From the NCBI RefSeq assembly GCF_036555685.1, contig NZ_DATBKY010000296.1:1-64000 (forward strand): a DNA stretch of 64,000 nt, in the 5' to 3' direction. The notes under the pieces were generated by a model. The model saw only the letters and a list, made by a program, of their open reading frames with translations. It did no database searches and was not told the origin of the DNA. Each line of letters starts with the position of its first letter. Positions within the stretch are counted from its first letter, which is position 1. The DNA comes from Actinophytocola sp036555685. Lineage in GTDB: Bacteria > Actinomycetota > Actinomycetes > Mycobacteriales > Pseudonocardiaceae. A program made the position numbers and the translations under genes. Positions 15,534 to 24,455 of this stretch are shown one piece after another.

Positions 15534-16559
15534 TCACCGGTGGCCCGCGTGCGTGCTGGAGCTCTGCTGCTGGGCCGTCTCGTGCTGGTGGGCGTGGAAG
15601 CGGTCGATGGCCTCCTGCGCGCCGGCGGGCATGCTGCCGTCCGAGTTGCGGACGAGGAACAGCCCGACCATGCCGCCGTCCGCGTGGAACTGGACGTGGC
15701 AGTGGTACATCCACACGCCCGGCCCGACGCCGTCGCCGGCGACCACCTGGAAGCCGAACGAGTCACCCGGGTTGAGGTCCTTGTTGTCGATCGCCCGGGT
15801 GTGCACGTCGTCGCCGCTGCCGAGCAGCCCTGTCCGGGTGTCGGCCCAGCGGTGCGCGTGCAGGTGGAAGGTGTGCAGCTGGTTGCCGTGGCCGATGCAC
15901 ACGAACTCCACCCGCTGGCCGTGGTTGGCCTCGAACATCGGGGTGTCCGGGGCCATCTTGTTGTTGATGGACATCTCGTTGAACACGACGGTGAACTGCT
16001 TGTCCGGCAAGGGATCCCCGACCTTGCGGACGATCAGCCCGCCGTAGAGGCCGCGCGCGATGCCGGTCGTGCCGTGGTCGCCCATCGCGTGGTCGTGGTA
16101 GTGCCAGAACCCGGCGCTGCCGGGAATCCAGAAGCCGCCCGCCTTGCGGGCGGTGCGGGTGCGCCAGGTGTAGGTGCGGGTCTCACCCGGCTCGTTGAAG
16201 GAGGCGTTGAGCGGGCTGCCGTCGGACGCGGTGTCGTAGTCCACGCCGTGCGGGTGGATCGACAGCCGCTGGTCGGTGTTGTTGACCAGCTCGATCTCGA
16301 GGGTGTCGCCCTCGTAGATCTCCAGCAGCGGGCCGGGAATCGTGGCCTGGCCCGGACCGAGGCCGTAGCCGACCAGCCCGCCCTCGACCGGCTCCGCGTA
16401 GATCGTGACCTGGCGGAGCTTGCCGCGCGCCTGCGCGGAAGCCTCGACCGAGAACGGCGCCGCACTGCCGTTCACGACGAGGGGGCTCACCAGTCCGGCC
16501 GCGGCTCCGGCCAGCATGGATCGGCGCGACCACCGGGCGCGCTGGGCAGGTTCGTCCAT
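15534..16559 (-). CDS. two-domain multicopper oxidase (small laccase type)
   Basis: 341 residues from ATG 16559, with GGAG upstream. A Tat signal is present (WSRRSMLAGAAAG). All copper motifs are visible: LSIHPHGVDYD, FWHYHDHAMGD, HTFHLHAHRW and YHCHVQFHADGGM. The length and the two cupredoxin domains fit the SLAC-like trimeric laccases. The protein ends in a His-rich tail (HAHQHETAQQQ). It oxidises phenolic or aromatic substrates with O2 outside the cell. It is 35 bp upstream of the giant ThuA/dehydrogenase gene on the same strand, so the two are probably co-expressed. Confidence 0.93.
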   Translation of the reverse strand: MDEPAQRARWSRRSMLAGAAAGLVSPLVVNGSAAPFSVEASAQARGKLRQVTIYAEPVEGGLVGYGLGPGQATIPGPLLEIYEGDTLEIELVNNTDQRLSIHPHGVDYDTASDGSPLNASFNEPGETRTYTWRTRTARKAGGFWIPGSAGFWHYHDHAMGDHGTTGIARGLYGGLIVRKVGDPLPDKQFTVVFNEMSINNKMAPDTPMFEANHGQRVEFVCIGHGNQLHTFHLHAHRWADTRTGLLGSGDDVHTRAIDNKDLNPGDSFGFQVVAGDGVGPGVWMYHCHVQFHADGGMVGLFLVRNSDGSMPAGAQEAIDRFHAHQHETAQQQSSSTHAGHR

Positions 16560-17396
16560 AGTGGATCTCCGTTCGTGGACACCGGGGTCGTCGGGAGGGC
16601 AGGGCCGGCTCACCGCTCGGCGCGAGCGGTGCCGGGGGATGACGGGATGGGCAGGGGGTGGGATCGACGGGCGGATCGACGCTGGGATCGACGGTGGGAT
16701 CGACGCTGCGGCGCACCGTGGATGGCACGCGGGTCCGCGGTCGGCGCACGGCTGTGCAGGCTGCCGGGCACCGGCGCGGTGACATCCGTTGTCACGCTGC
16801 CTCGCCTTTCATCCGGCGGAGACCGCCGGGTGTCCCTCACGCTGGCTGTCGCGTTGGCTGTCGTGTGGCTGTCGTGTCGGCTCGGGTATCGGCCGTGGTT
16901 GGTGCAGGAAAAGCCGCTTCCGATGAAACGACTCGAACTTATGTCTCCGAGCAACAAAAGTTAAGAGGCCAAACGGACTAACGAGTGACTCACCGCGTCG
17001 CTGGCAACCGCCTGAGCAGCGTTGTTACGGTCTGTTAGTTCACCCGTTGACCGAATGGTGGAATTTCGCCACGACCTGCGGTCGTAGTCGGACAGTTCCG
17101 CCGGCCGGCTACCGTGCGTCTCGGGGACGGCTTCCGACACGGGCGGGCTCGCGCTCACGCTGCTCGTCGCCGTGCTCGCCGGGTTCGGCTGGACCGCCGC
17201 CGGGCCGGCGCGGCCCGCCGACGCCGCCCCGCGACCGTCCCGTCAGGACAGTTGGGCCGTGGTCCGAGCCGGAGCGTGGCGACGTCCGCCGACCGCACCG
17301 AGCACGACGGCACCGTGACCGTGCTCGGGTCACGTTCAACGGCGCACGTTATCCGGCGCGCACTCCGGGGTAGCCGGGCACCGAAAGGGGGTTGCC
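16560..17396. other. long intergenic region between divergent genes
   Basis: 837 bp with no convincing gene. It holds a 12-bp tandem repeat (16660-16707), a GGCTGTCG-rich repetitive stretch (about 16842-16880) and the least GC-rich part of the window (about 16900-17060), where promoters for the laccase (minus) and the peptide transporter (plus) are expected. From about 17115 to 17305 one plus frame reads like a signal peptide plus short mature region (GLALTLLVAVLAGFGW) without an ATG/GTG in the right place; this may be a decayed gene. Confidence 0.55.
16660..16707. repeat. four tandem 12-bp units
   Basis: Four imperfect copies of GGGATCGACGNT, head to tail, between the laccase start and the AT-richer intergenic zone. 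Confidence 0.75.
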
Positions 17397-18857
17397 TTGG
17401 CCACCGAAGTGATGGACGTCCGGCAACAAAGGGGATTCTTCGGGCACCCGCGAGCACTCGGGACCCTGTTCGGGCTCGAGATGTGGGAGCGGTTCTCGTT
17501 CTACGGGATGCAGGGGATCCTCACGATCTACCTGTACTACTCGGCCACCGAGGGCGGGCTGGGGCTCTCGCAGGCGGCCGCCACGAGCATCGTCGGCGCG
17601 TACGGCGGGCTCGTCTACCTGTCCGCCGTGATCGGCGCCTGGCTCGCCGACCGGATGTTCGGCTCCGAGCGGGTCCTGTTCGCCAGCGCCGTGCTGATCA
17701 TGTTCGGCCACATCTCGCTCGCGCTGCTGCCCGGCTCCGCCGGGGTCGGCGCCGGCCTGGTGCTCGTCGCGCTCGGCAGCGGCGGGCTGAAGGCCAACGC
17801 CACGTCGATCGTGGGCGGGTTGTACGAACCGGAGGACGAGCGTCGCGACGCCGGGTTCTCCTTGTTCTACATGGGCATCAACATCGGCGCGTTCGCCGGC
17901 CCGCTGCTGACCGGCCTCGCCCAGCAGAACCTCGGCTTCCACTACGGGTTCGGGCTCGCCGCGATCGGCATGGCGCTCGGGCTGGTGCAGTACGCCTTCG
18001 GGCGCCGCAACCTCGGGCCCCGGGCGGACGTGGTGCCCAACCCGCTGCCGCCGGCACGCCGGCCACTCGTCTTCGGGGTCGCGCTGGGCGCGGTCGTGGT
18101 GATCGTCCTGCTGGTGCTGTCCGGCGCGATCACGGCCGCCAACCTCGCACTGATCACGTTCGTGGTGATCGCGGCGGCGTCGGTCGCCTACTTCGCCGTG
18201 ATCCTGTCCAGCAGGCGCATCGACCCGCTGGAACGCCGCCGGGTGTTCGGCTTCATCCCGATGTTCCTCGCGAGCTTCGTGTTCTTCTCGCTGTTCCAGC
18301 AGCAGTTCACGGTCGTCGTGATCTACGTCGACGAGCGGCTCGACCGGCACCTGTTCGGCTGGGAGATGCCGGTGGCGTGGGCGAACGCGATCAACCCGAT
18401 CTTCATCATCCTGCTCGCCGGCGCCTTCGCGGCGCTGTGGACGAAGCTCGGCCCGCGCCAGCCGTCGACGCCGGCGAAGTTCACGCTCGCCACGATCACC
18501 GCGGGGATCGCGTTCCTGCTTTTCCTGCCGTGGAGCGCAAACACGGGCAACACCACCCCGCTGTACGCGCTCGTGCTGATCCTGCTGCTGTTCACGATCG
18601 CGGAACTGCTGCTCTCCCCCGTCGGCCTGTCGCTCGCCACCAAGCTCGCGCCGGAGGCGTTCCGCACGCAGATGGTCGCGCTGAACTTCCTGTCGGTCGC
18701 GCTCGGCACCGCCGCGGCCGGGTTCTTCGCGGAGAACTACGACCCCGAGCACGAGGCGCCGTACTTCCTCGTGGTCGGCGGCGCGGCCGTCCTCTTCGGA
18801 CTGATCCTCGCGGCGTGCGTCCCGTGGATCCGGCGGCTCATGCCCGGGGTGCACTGA
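17397..18857 (+). CDS. proton-dependent oligopeptide (POT/PTR) transporter
   Basis: 486 residues from TTG 17397, preceded by AAAGGGGG; ATG 17412 is an alternative start. The N-terminal LFGLEMWERFSFYGMQGIL is the POT family ExxER(F/Y) signature, and FYMGINIGAF is the second PTR2 signature. About 12-14 hydrophobic helices are visible and the length is normal. It imports di- and tripeptides with protons across the inner membrane. It is monocistronic and ends at a hairpin shared with the convergent oxidoreductase gene. Confidence 0.93.
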   Translation: MATEVMDVRQQRGFFGHPRALGTLFGLEMWERFSFYGMQGILTIYLYYSATEGGLGLSQAAATSIVGAYGGLVYLSAVIGAWLADRMFGSERVLFASAVLIMFGHISLALLPGSAGVGAGLVLVALGSGGLKANATSIVGGLYEPEDERRDAGFSLFYMGINIGAFAGPLLTGLAQQNLGFHYGFGLAAIGMALGLVQYAFGRRNLGPRADVVPNPLPPARRPLVFGVALGAVVVIVLLVLSGAITAANLALITFVVIAAASVAYFAVILSSRRIDPLERRRVFGFIPMFLASFVFFSLFQQQFTVVVIYVDERLDRHLFGWEMPVAWANAINPIFIILLAGAFAALWTKLGPRQPSTPAKFTLATITAGIAFLLFLPWSANTGNTTPLYALVLILLLFTIAELLLSPVGLSLATKLAPEAFRTQMVALNFLSVALGTAAAGFFAENYDPEHEAPYFLVVGGAAVLFGLILAACVPWIRRLMPGVH

Positions 18858-18873
18858 CCGCCCGGACATACCG

Positions 18874-18903
18874 CCTGACCGGCGGTCGGCCGACACGGTC
18901 AGG
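18874..18903. terminator. hairpin between convergent genes
   Basis: CCTGACCG (18874-18881) pairs with CGGTCAGG (18896-18903). The 14-base interior contains a further GTCGG/CCGAC palindrome. Confidence 0.55.
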
Positions 18904-18918
18904 TGATCAACCGGTCCG

Positions 18919-19803
18919 TCAGCTGACGTCGAACACGGCCTTGCCGCCGACCTGGCGGTCGCGCAGGGCGGCGGCCGCGTCGGCGAACCGGTCCAGCGGG
19001 CCGCGCCAGCCGATCTCCACGGCGAGGTCGCCGGACGCGACGAGCCGCACGAGGTCGGCCAGGTCCGCGCCGACCGGGCCGGTGTTGAGGAACGAGGTCA
19101 GCGACTTGGCCGGGCCGATCGTCGCGTAGGGCGGGAAGACCGCGGGGTCGCCGGAGCTCCAGCCGATGCTCTGCAGGCTGCCGCCCGGGGAGAGCAGCTG
19201 CCAGCCCGCGACGAGCTGCGGCCCGCCGACGTTGTCCAGCACGACGTCCACCGGCTCGCCGATCCCGTCCAGCCCGACGACGACCTCGTCGGCGCCGAGC
19301 CCCTCGCCGCGCGCGAGCGAGCCGACCGAGGCGATCACGTGGGCGCCGGCCATCTTCGCGAGCCGGACCGCGAACCGGCCGACCCCGCCGGACGCGCCGG
19401 TGACCAGCACGCGCCGCCCGAGCAGCGCGCCGGCGGCGCGCAACGCGCGCAGGGCGGCCACACCGGCGACCGGGAGCGCGGCCGCCTGGGCGAGGTCCAC
19501 CATCGCCGGCACCTCGGCGATCGAATCGGGCGGCACCACCACTCGCTCGGCGAAGGCGCCCGGCGCGAGGCCGGCGACGCGAGTGCCGGGCGCGAGCGAG
19601 CCGCCCCAGAGCACGACCCCGGCGACGTCCGAGCCGAGCACCGAGCCCGGCGGCACCCGGCCGGAGCGGGCGTCGTTCAGATCGCCGCGGTTGAGCGAGG
19701 CGTGCCGCACCTCGACGAGGATCCCGTCCCGCGCGACCGGTTCGGCCACGTCGGACAGCCGCACCGCGTCCGGCGCCACCGGATCCACCACGAGTGCTCG
19801 CAT
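18919..19803 (-). CDS. zinc-independent medium-chain dehydrogenase/quinone oxidoreductase
   Basis: 294 residues from ATG 19803 (MRALVVDPV); upstream in-frame codons lack family similarity. GroES-like domain: VRHASLNRGDLNDARSG and PGSVLGSDVAGVV. Rossmann nucleotide-binding domain: RRVLVTGASGGVGRFAVRLAKMAGA. No zinc-ligand cysteines, so it belongs to the QOR-like MDR group, an NADPH-dependent reductase of quinones or enoyl substrates. It stands alone; the neighbour on the same strand is a DNA glycosylase 35 bp upstream. Confidence 0.88.
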   Translation of the reverse strand: MRALVVDPVAPDAVRLSDVAEPVARDGILVEVRHASLNRGDLNDARSGRVPPGSVLGSDVAGVVLWGGSLAPGTRVAGLAPGAFAERVVVPPDSIAEVPAMVDLAQAAALPVAGVAALRALRAAGALLGRRVLVTGASGGVGRFAVRLAKMAGAHVIASVGSLARGEGLGADEVVVGLDGIGEPVDVVLDNVGGPQLVAGWQLLSPGGSLQSIGWSSGDPAVFPPYATIGPAKSLTSFLNTGPVGADLADLVRLVASGDLAVEIGWRGPLDRFADAAAALRDRQVGGKAVFDVS

Positions 19804-19838
19804 CGTCGACCCCCACTCGGCCCGAGTTGACCCTAACC

Positions 19839-20621
19839 TCATTCGGGCTGGCAGCCCGGACACCAGACCGTGCCGCGCCCGCCCGCGCGGCCGTGCGAGA
19901 GCGTCGTGCCGCAGCGCGGGCAGGACCCGGCCGGCTCGTCGCGGCGGCCGGTCAGCCAGGACTTGCGCGGCGGCACCCGCCCGGCCGGGATGGCCTGGCG
20001 CAGCACCGAACGCAGCCGGCCGTGGATGCGCTTGACGTCCTCTGTGGACAGATCAGTGCCCTTGCGGCGCGGGTTGACCCGGGCGCGCCACAGGATCTCG
20101 TCGGCGAGCAGGTTGCCGATGCCGCCGAGGACCGACTGGTCGGTGAGCGTGGCCTTCACCTGGCGCCGCCGGCCGAGCAGCTCGCCGAGCTCCTTCGCGG
20201 TGACGTCGAGGGCGTCCGGCCCGACCTCGCCGAGGATCCGGTCGACCTGCCGGTCGTCGGCGAGCCGGAGGCCCTGGAGCTTGCGCATGTCCCGGAAGCG
20301 CAGCTCCCCACCCTCGAACACGAACACGACCCGGTCGTGCGGATGCCGCTTCTCGTCCGGTTGGTCAGCCGCTGCCCAGCGCAGCTCGCCGGTCATGCCG
20401 AAGTGGAGCATGACGGTGTCGGCGCCGTCGGTCGGGGCGAGGAGCCACTTGCCGTGCCGGCGCGGCTTGCCGAACCGGCGGCCGCGCAGTCCGTCGTCGA
20501 ACCGCTGCGCGCTCGTGCCGCGGAGCACCTGCGCGTCGAGCACGTCGACGCGGCGGATCGGGGTGCCCGTGTGCGCGGCGAGCACCCGGCGAAAGCCCTC
20601 GACATCGGGAAGTTCAGGCAT
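19839..20621 (-). CDS. Fpg/Nei-family DNA glycosylase
   Basis: 260 residues from ATG 20621. MPELPDVE places the catalytic Pro and Glu at the N-terminus, as in Fpg. LGGIGNLLADEILWRARVNP is the H2TH region. The C-terminal zinc finger CPRCGTTLSHGRAGGRG...CPGC has all four Cys. It excises oxidised bases and cleaves abasic sites. Whether it is an MutM or an Nei-like paralogue cannot be told; the short linker and VEGFRRVLAAH suggest an actinobacterial Fpg/Nei paralogue rather than the housekeeping mutM. Confidence 0.9.
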   Translation of the reverse strand: MPELPDVEGFRRVLAAHTGTPIRRVDVLDAQVLRGTSAQRFDDGLRGRRFGKPRRHGKWLLAPTDGADTVMLHFGMTGELRWAAADQPDEKRHPHDRVVFVFEGGELRFRDMRKLQGLRLADDRQVDRILGEVGPDALDVTAKELGELLGRRRQVKATLTDQSVLGGIGNLLADEILWRARVNPRRKGTDLSTEDVKRIHGRLRSVLRQAIPAGRVPPRKSWLTGRRDEPAGSCPRCGTTLSHGRAGGRGTVWCPGCQPE

Positions 20622-20693
20622 GTCAGCTGGGGTAACCGGCGTGCCCGTCCGGGAAACAGGTGTACCGCGGTTCGCACCGGGTAGCCGTGCTCG

Positions 20694-21254
20694 ATGGGCG
20701 ATCGACGTTCGGAGGAGCCGGTCACCGTCGCGGTCACGCGGGTGATCCGGCCGGGCAAGGAACAGGAGTTCGCCGAGTGGGCGGACGAGGTCGACAAGGC
20801 GGCGGCGGAGTTCGACGGTCATCTGGGCGGGATCCGGCTGCACGACGCGCAGGGCATGAACCACCTCGTGTACCAGTTCGACTCCGAGCCGAACCTCAAG
20901 GCGTGGGAGGAGTCGCCGCAGCGGCGGAACCTGATCGCGCGCGGCGACCGCATCTCCGAGCGCGGCGCGACGTCGGCGTCCGGGCTGCACAACTGGTTCA
21001 ACATCTCCGGTGAGTCCCCGAAGTGGAAGGCTTTCCTGCTCACCTGGGCCGCCGCGTACCCGACGCTGCTGCTGGTGAGCATGGGCCTGATGGCGGTCCT
21101 GCCGCAGCTGCCCCGCTTCGTGCTGCTCGCGATCACCTCCGGCATCCTGACCGCGCTGCTGACGTGGGTCATCCTGCCGCGCGTCAACCGGCAGGCCCGC
21201 CCCTGGCTGCTCCGCGGTGCCCACCCGAGCCCGACGGAGGACCTGGAGGGGTGA
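20694..21254 (+). CDS. antibiotic-biosynthesis-monooxygenase (ABM) domain membrane protein
   Basis: 186 residues from ATG 20694. The N-terminal about 95 residues form an ABM ferredoxin-like fold (VTVAVTRVIRPGKEQEFAEW, HLVYQFDSEPNLKAWEES). The C-terminal half holds two or three hydrophobic helices (AFLLTWAAAYPTLLLVSMGL and the following ones). Such ABM-TM proteins are common and of unknown function; the fusion suggests a heme- or flavin-independent small-molecule oxidation at the membrane. It is convergent with modC. Confidence 0.8.
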   Translation: MGDRRSEEPVTVAVTRVIRPGKEQEFAEWADEVDKAAAEFDGHLGGIRLHDAQGMNHLVYQFDSEPNLKAWEESPQRRNLIARGDRISERGATSASGLHNWFNISGESPKWKAFLLTWAAAYPTLLLVSMGLMAVLPQLPRFVLLAITSGILTALLTWVILPRVNRQARPWLLRGAHPSPTEDLEG

Positions 21255-21279
21255 CGCCCCCTCCACGCGGGCGGCGTGG

Positions 21280-22332
21280 TCAGACCGGGTAGGTGACCGC
21301 CTCGGTCGCCTTCACCGTCGCCCACAGCCGGGTACCCGGGGCCAGCGCCAGCTCCGCCACCACCACCGGCGTGATGTCCGCGAGCACCGGCGGGAGGCCG
21401 TCCAACCGCGCCCGCACCGTGTGGGCGTGCTGCTCCAGCCCGGCGACCGTCACCGGCCAGCAGTTGCGGGGGCTGCCCGACGGCTCGGTCGCGTGCAGGC
21501 TCACCGCGTTCGGCGGGAACGCCACGTACACCGCACCCGACGCGGGCACGGCCACCGTGAACGTCCCACCGCCGGGCAGCGAAACCGTGGTCCCGGACGC
21601 CGTGCCGCGGTACAGGTTCAACCCGACGAGGTGCGCGACGTAGTCGGTCCGGGGCGCGCGGGCGACCTCGGCCGGTGGCCCCGCCTGGACGACCCTGCCC
21701 TCCTCGACGATCACGATCCGGTCCGCCAGCACCATCGCGTCCAGCGGGTCGTGGGTGACGAGCAGCGTGTGGCCCGGGTACTCGCCGAGGTGGCGCGCGA
21801 GCTCGGCACGGATGTGCAGCCGGTTGCTCGCGTCGAGCGCGGCCAGCGGCTCGTCCAGCAGCAGCAGCGCGGGGTCGGTGGCCAGCGCCCGCGCGAGCGC
21901 CACCCGCTGCGCCTGCCCGCCCGACAGCGACCGCGGCCGCGTGCCGGCGAACTGCTCGAGGCCGACCTTCGCGAGCCAGTCCCGCGCCCGCATGCGGGCC
22001 GGGTGCCGCGCCATGCCCTGCGCGCGCAGTCCGAAGGCGACGTTGTCGAGCGCGCTCAGGTGGTTGAACAGCAGGTAGTCCTGGAACACGACGCCCGCGA
22101 ACCGCTCCTCGGCCGGCACGAACACCCGCGGCGGCTCGTCCCACACCGTGTCGTCGAGCCGGATGGAGCCGGTCGTGACCGGCAGCAGGCCCGCGAGCGC
22201 CCGCATCGCGGTCGTCTTGCCCGCGCCGTTGGGTCCCAGCAGCGCGACGACCTCGCCGGGCACGATCGACAGGTCGAGGTCGAGGCGGAACCCGGAGGCG
22301 CGGCTGACGTGCAGGTCGGCGTGCAGCGTCAT
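21280..22332 (-). CDS. modC: molybdate ABC transporter ATP-binding protein
   Basis: 350 residues from ATG 22332. Walker A GPNGAGKT, ABC signature LSGGQAQRVALARAL, Walker B ALLLLDEPLAALD, switch His in LLVTHDPLDAM. A C-terminal MOP/TOBE domain (about 245-350) is characteristic of ModC. It energises molybdate/tungstate import with ModB and ModA. It starts 10 bp after the modB stop and is the last gene of the operon. Confidence 0.93.
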   Translation of the reverse strand: MTLHADLHVSRASGFRLDLDLSIVPGEVVALLGPNGAGKTTAMRALAGLLPVTTGSIRLDDTVWDEPPRVFVPAEERFAGVVFQDYLLFNHLSALDNVAFGLRAQGMARHPARMRARDWLAKVGLEQFAGTRPRSLSGGQAQRVALARALATDPALLLLDEPLAALDASNRLHIRAELARHLGEYPGHTLLVTHDPLDAMVLADRIVIVEEGRVVQAGPPAEVARAPRTDYVAHLVGLNLYRGTASGTTVSLPGGGTFTVAVPASGAVYVAFPPNAVSLHATEPSGSPRNCWPVTVAGLEQHAHTVRARLDGLPPVLADITPVVVAELALAPGTRLWATVKATEAVTYPV

Positions 22333-22342
22333 GTCGGCCCTG

Positions 22343-23167
22343 TCATGACAGTCCGCGCAGCCACCGGTCCCGCAGGCTCACCAGCACCACGATCGAGACG
22401 ATGAGCAGCACGATGCTCAGCACGATCGCCGCGCCGGGGTCGGTCTCCAGCGCGAGGTAGACGGCGAGGGGCATGGTCGTCGTCTTACCAGGGAAGTTGC
22501 CCGCGAACGTGATGGTGGCGCCGAACTCGCCGAGCGCCCGGGCCCAGCACAGCACGGTCCCGGCAACCACGCCGGGCGCGATCGAGGGCAGCGTGACCCG
22601 CCGGAACGTCAGCCAGCGGGACGCCCCCAGCGTGGCCGCGGCCTCCTCGTAGCGCGGGTCGGCCGCACGCAGCGCCCCCTCGACCGCGATGACCAGGAAC
22701 GGCATCGCCACGAACGCCTCCGCCACGACGACCCCGGCCGTGGTGAAGGGCAGCGAGATGCCGAACCAGTCGTGCAGGTACTGCCCGACGAGCCCGCGGC
22801 GGCCGAGCACCAGCAGCAGCGCCACGCCGCCGACCACCGGCGGCAGCACGAGCGGGACCGTGACCAGGGCCCGCAGCACGCCCCGGCCGGGCAGGTCGCC
22901 GCGGGCCAGCAGCCACGCGAGCGGCACGCCGAGCACCACGCACACGGCCGTCGCGAGGCTCGCGCACACGAGCGACAGCGCCAGCGCCTGGCCGACCTCG
23001 GCACTGAGCAGCTGCTCGGTCAGGGTGGACCAGGGCGCGCGGACGAGCAGCCCGGCCAGCGGCACGACCAGGAAGGCCAGGCCGACGAAGGCGGGCACGG
23101 CGAGGACGGCGGGAAGCCGTCCTCGCCGGCGCCCCCGCCGCGCGCCCCGGGTGGCCTGATCTGTCAC
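22343..23167 (-). CDS. modB: molybdate ABC transporter permease
   Basis: 274 residues from GTG 23167, which overlaps the modA stop (GTGA). There is an Arg-rich cytoplasmic N-terminus and about six TM helices. The inner-membrane EAA loop is visible as YEEAAATLGASRWLTFRRVTLPSIAPG, and GEFGATITFAGN is typical of ModB/CysT-type permeases. It transports molybdate together with ModC. Confidence 0.93.
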   Translation of the reverse strand: MTDQATRGARRGRRRGRLPAVLAVPAFVGLAFLVVPLAGLLVRAPWSTLTEQLLSAEVGQALALSLVCASLATAVCVVLGVPLAWLLARGDLPGRGVLRALVTVPLVLPPVVGGVALLLVLGRRGLVGQYLHDWFGISLPFTTAGVVVAEAFVAMPFLVIAVEGALRAADPRYEEAAATLGASRWLTFRRVTLPSIAPGVVAGTVLCWARALGEFGATITFAGNFPGKTTTMPLAVYLALETDPGAAIVLSIVLLIVSIVVLVSLRDRWLRGLS

Positions 23168-23961
23168 GGCTTGTCGAAGCCGGCCTCCGTCAGCACGGCC
23201 TGTCCCTCGTCCGACAGCACGAAGTCGACGAACGCCTCGGCCCCTTCGGGGTTCGGCGCGTCCTTCAGCACGGCGATCGGGTACACGTTGACCGCGTCCG
23301 CGGCCTCGGGGAACTCGATGCCCTCGACCTCCTCGCCCCCGGAGTTCACGTCGGTCTGGTAGACCAGCGCGGCGTCGACCTCGCCGAGCCGCACCTTCGT
23401 CAGCACGGCCTTGACGTCCTGCTCCAGGGTGTCCGGCTGCGGCGTGATGCCGGCGGCCTCGAAGACCTTCTCCGCGGCGGCACCGCACGGGACCTCGGGC
23501 GCGCACAGGGCGATCTTCTTGCTCGCGTCCGCGAAGTCGTCGAGGCTCCTGATGCCGCCCGGGTTGCCCTTCGGCACGGCGATCATCAGCGTGTTGCTGA
23601 CGAAGTCGGTCGGCTCGGACGCGTTGCCCGCGTCGACGACCTCGTCCATGTTCTTCGGCGCCGCCGAGGCGAACACGTCGGCGGGCGCGCCGTCGTTGAT
23701 CTGCTTGGACAGCGCCGAGCTGCCGGCGTAGTCGAATGTGACCTTCGCGTCCGGGTTCTCCTCCTGGAACCGCCTGCCGATCGCGTCGAAGGACTCGGTC
23801 AGCGACGCGGCCGCGAACACGGTGATGCCGCCGGAGACCCCGGCCTTCGCCGACGTCGGCGCGGAACCCGCCGGGTTGCCGTCGTCGCTGCCGCAGGCGG
23901 CCGACGCGAGGGACACGGCGGCGAGGGCGGCCAGCACGACCGCCCGGAGTGATCGGCTCAT
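23164..23961 (-). CDS. modA: molybdate-binding lipoprotein
   Basis: 265 residues from ATG 23961. Lipobox LASAAC with Cys23. ModA signatures: ITVFAAASLTESFDAIG, YAGSSALSKQINDGAPADVFASA and APEVPCG. It binds molybdate outside the cell and delivers it to ModBC. Its start overlaps the upstream regulator stop (ATGA), so the four mod genes are translationally linked. Confidence 0.95.
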   Translation of the reverse strand: MSRSLRAVVLAALAAVSLASAACGSDDGNPAGSAPTSAKAGVSGGITVFAAASLTESFDAIGRRFQEENPDAKVTFDYAGSSALSKQINDGAPADVFASAAPKNMDEVVDAGNASEPTDFVSNTLMIAVPKGNPGGIRSLDDFADASKKIALCAPEVPCGAAAEKVFEAAGITPQPDTLEQDVKAVLTKVRLGEVDAALVYQTDVNSGGEEVEGIEFPEAADAVNVYPIAVLKDAPNPEGAEAFVDFVLSDEGQAVLTEAGFDKP

Positions 23962-24359
23962 GAGGACTCCGGGATCTCGACGACGACGTGGGTGGACTTG
24001 ATCGATGCGACGGCGACGCTGCCTTCCTCGAGGCCGAGCTCCTCCGCGGCCTCCCTGCTCATCAGGGACACCAGCCGGAACGGCCCGGCCTGCATCTCGA
24101 CCTGGGCCATCACGCCGTCCTTGACGACGCGGGTGACGATGCCGCGCATGCGGTTGCGCGCGGAGGCGGCCACGGTGACCCCGGGCTCCGGTGCGTCGGC
24201 CTGCCGCTGGACGAAGGCCGCCAGCTCGTGGCCTTCGACCGCCAGGCGGCCGTTCTCGGTGTGGACGGCCGGCAGCCGGCCCATGTCGATCCAGCGGCGC
24301 ACGGTGTCGTCGCTGACGCCCAGCAGGTCAGCGGCCTCGCTGATCCGCAACTTTGGCAT
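23958..24359 (-). CDS. molybdate-responsive HTH-TOBE regulator
   Basis: 133 residues from ATG 24359. The N-terminal MerR/excisionase-type helix-turn-helix is MPKLRISEAADLLGVSDDTVRRW. The C-terminal single TOBE/MOP domain (about 65-133, RNRMRGIVTRVVKDGVMAQVEM) binds oxyanions. Known actinobacterial proteins of this shape regulate or buffer molybdate. As first gene of the mod operon it probably senses molybdate and represses its own promoter, which must lie in 24360-24455. Confidence 0.9.
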   Translation of the reverse strand: MPKLRISEAADLLGVSDDTVRRWIDMGRLPAVHTENGRLAVEGHELAAFVQRQADAPEPGVTVAASARNRMRGIVTRVVKDGVMAQVEMQAGPFRLVSLMSREAAEELGLEEGSVAVASIKSTHVVVEIPESS

Positions 24360-24455
24360 GTGGGGCAGTCTAGCTCCGCAGATTCGGAGTAATACGGATC
24401 TCCTGGCGGATGTTGCGGAACCGTGCTCGTTGCGATCTTGGATTAGGTTGGGGCC

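Noticed and set aside
13177..16047. Long plus-strand frame opposite the giant dehydrogenase and laccase genes
   Set aside because: No recognisable domain; the minus-strand frames carry complete family signatures.
16660..16707. Tandem 12-bp repeats considered as CRISPR or origin iterons
   Set aside because: No spacers between units, too short, and no cas or replication gene nearby.
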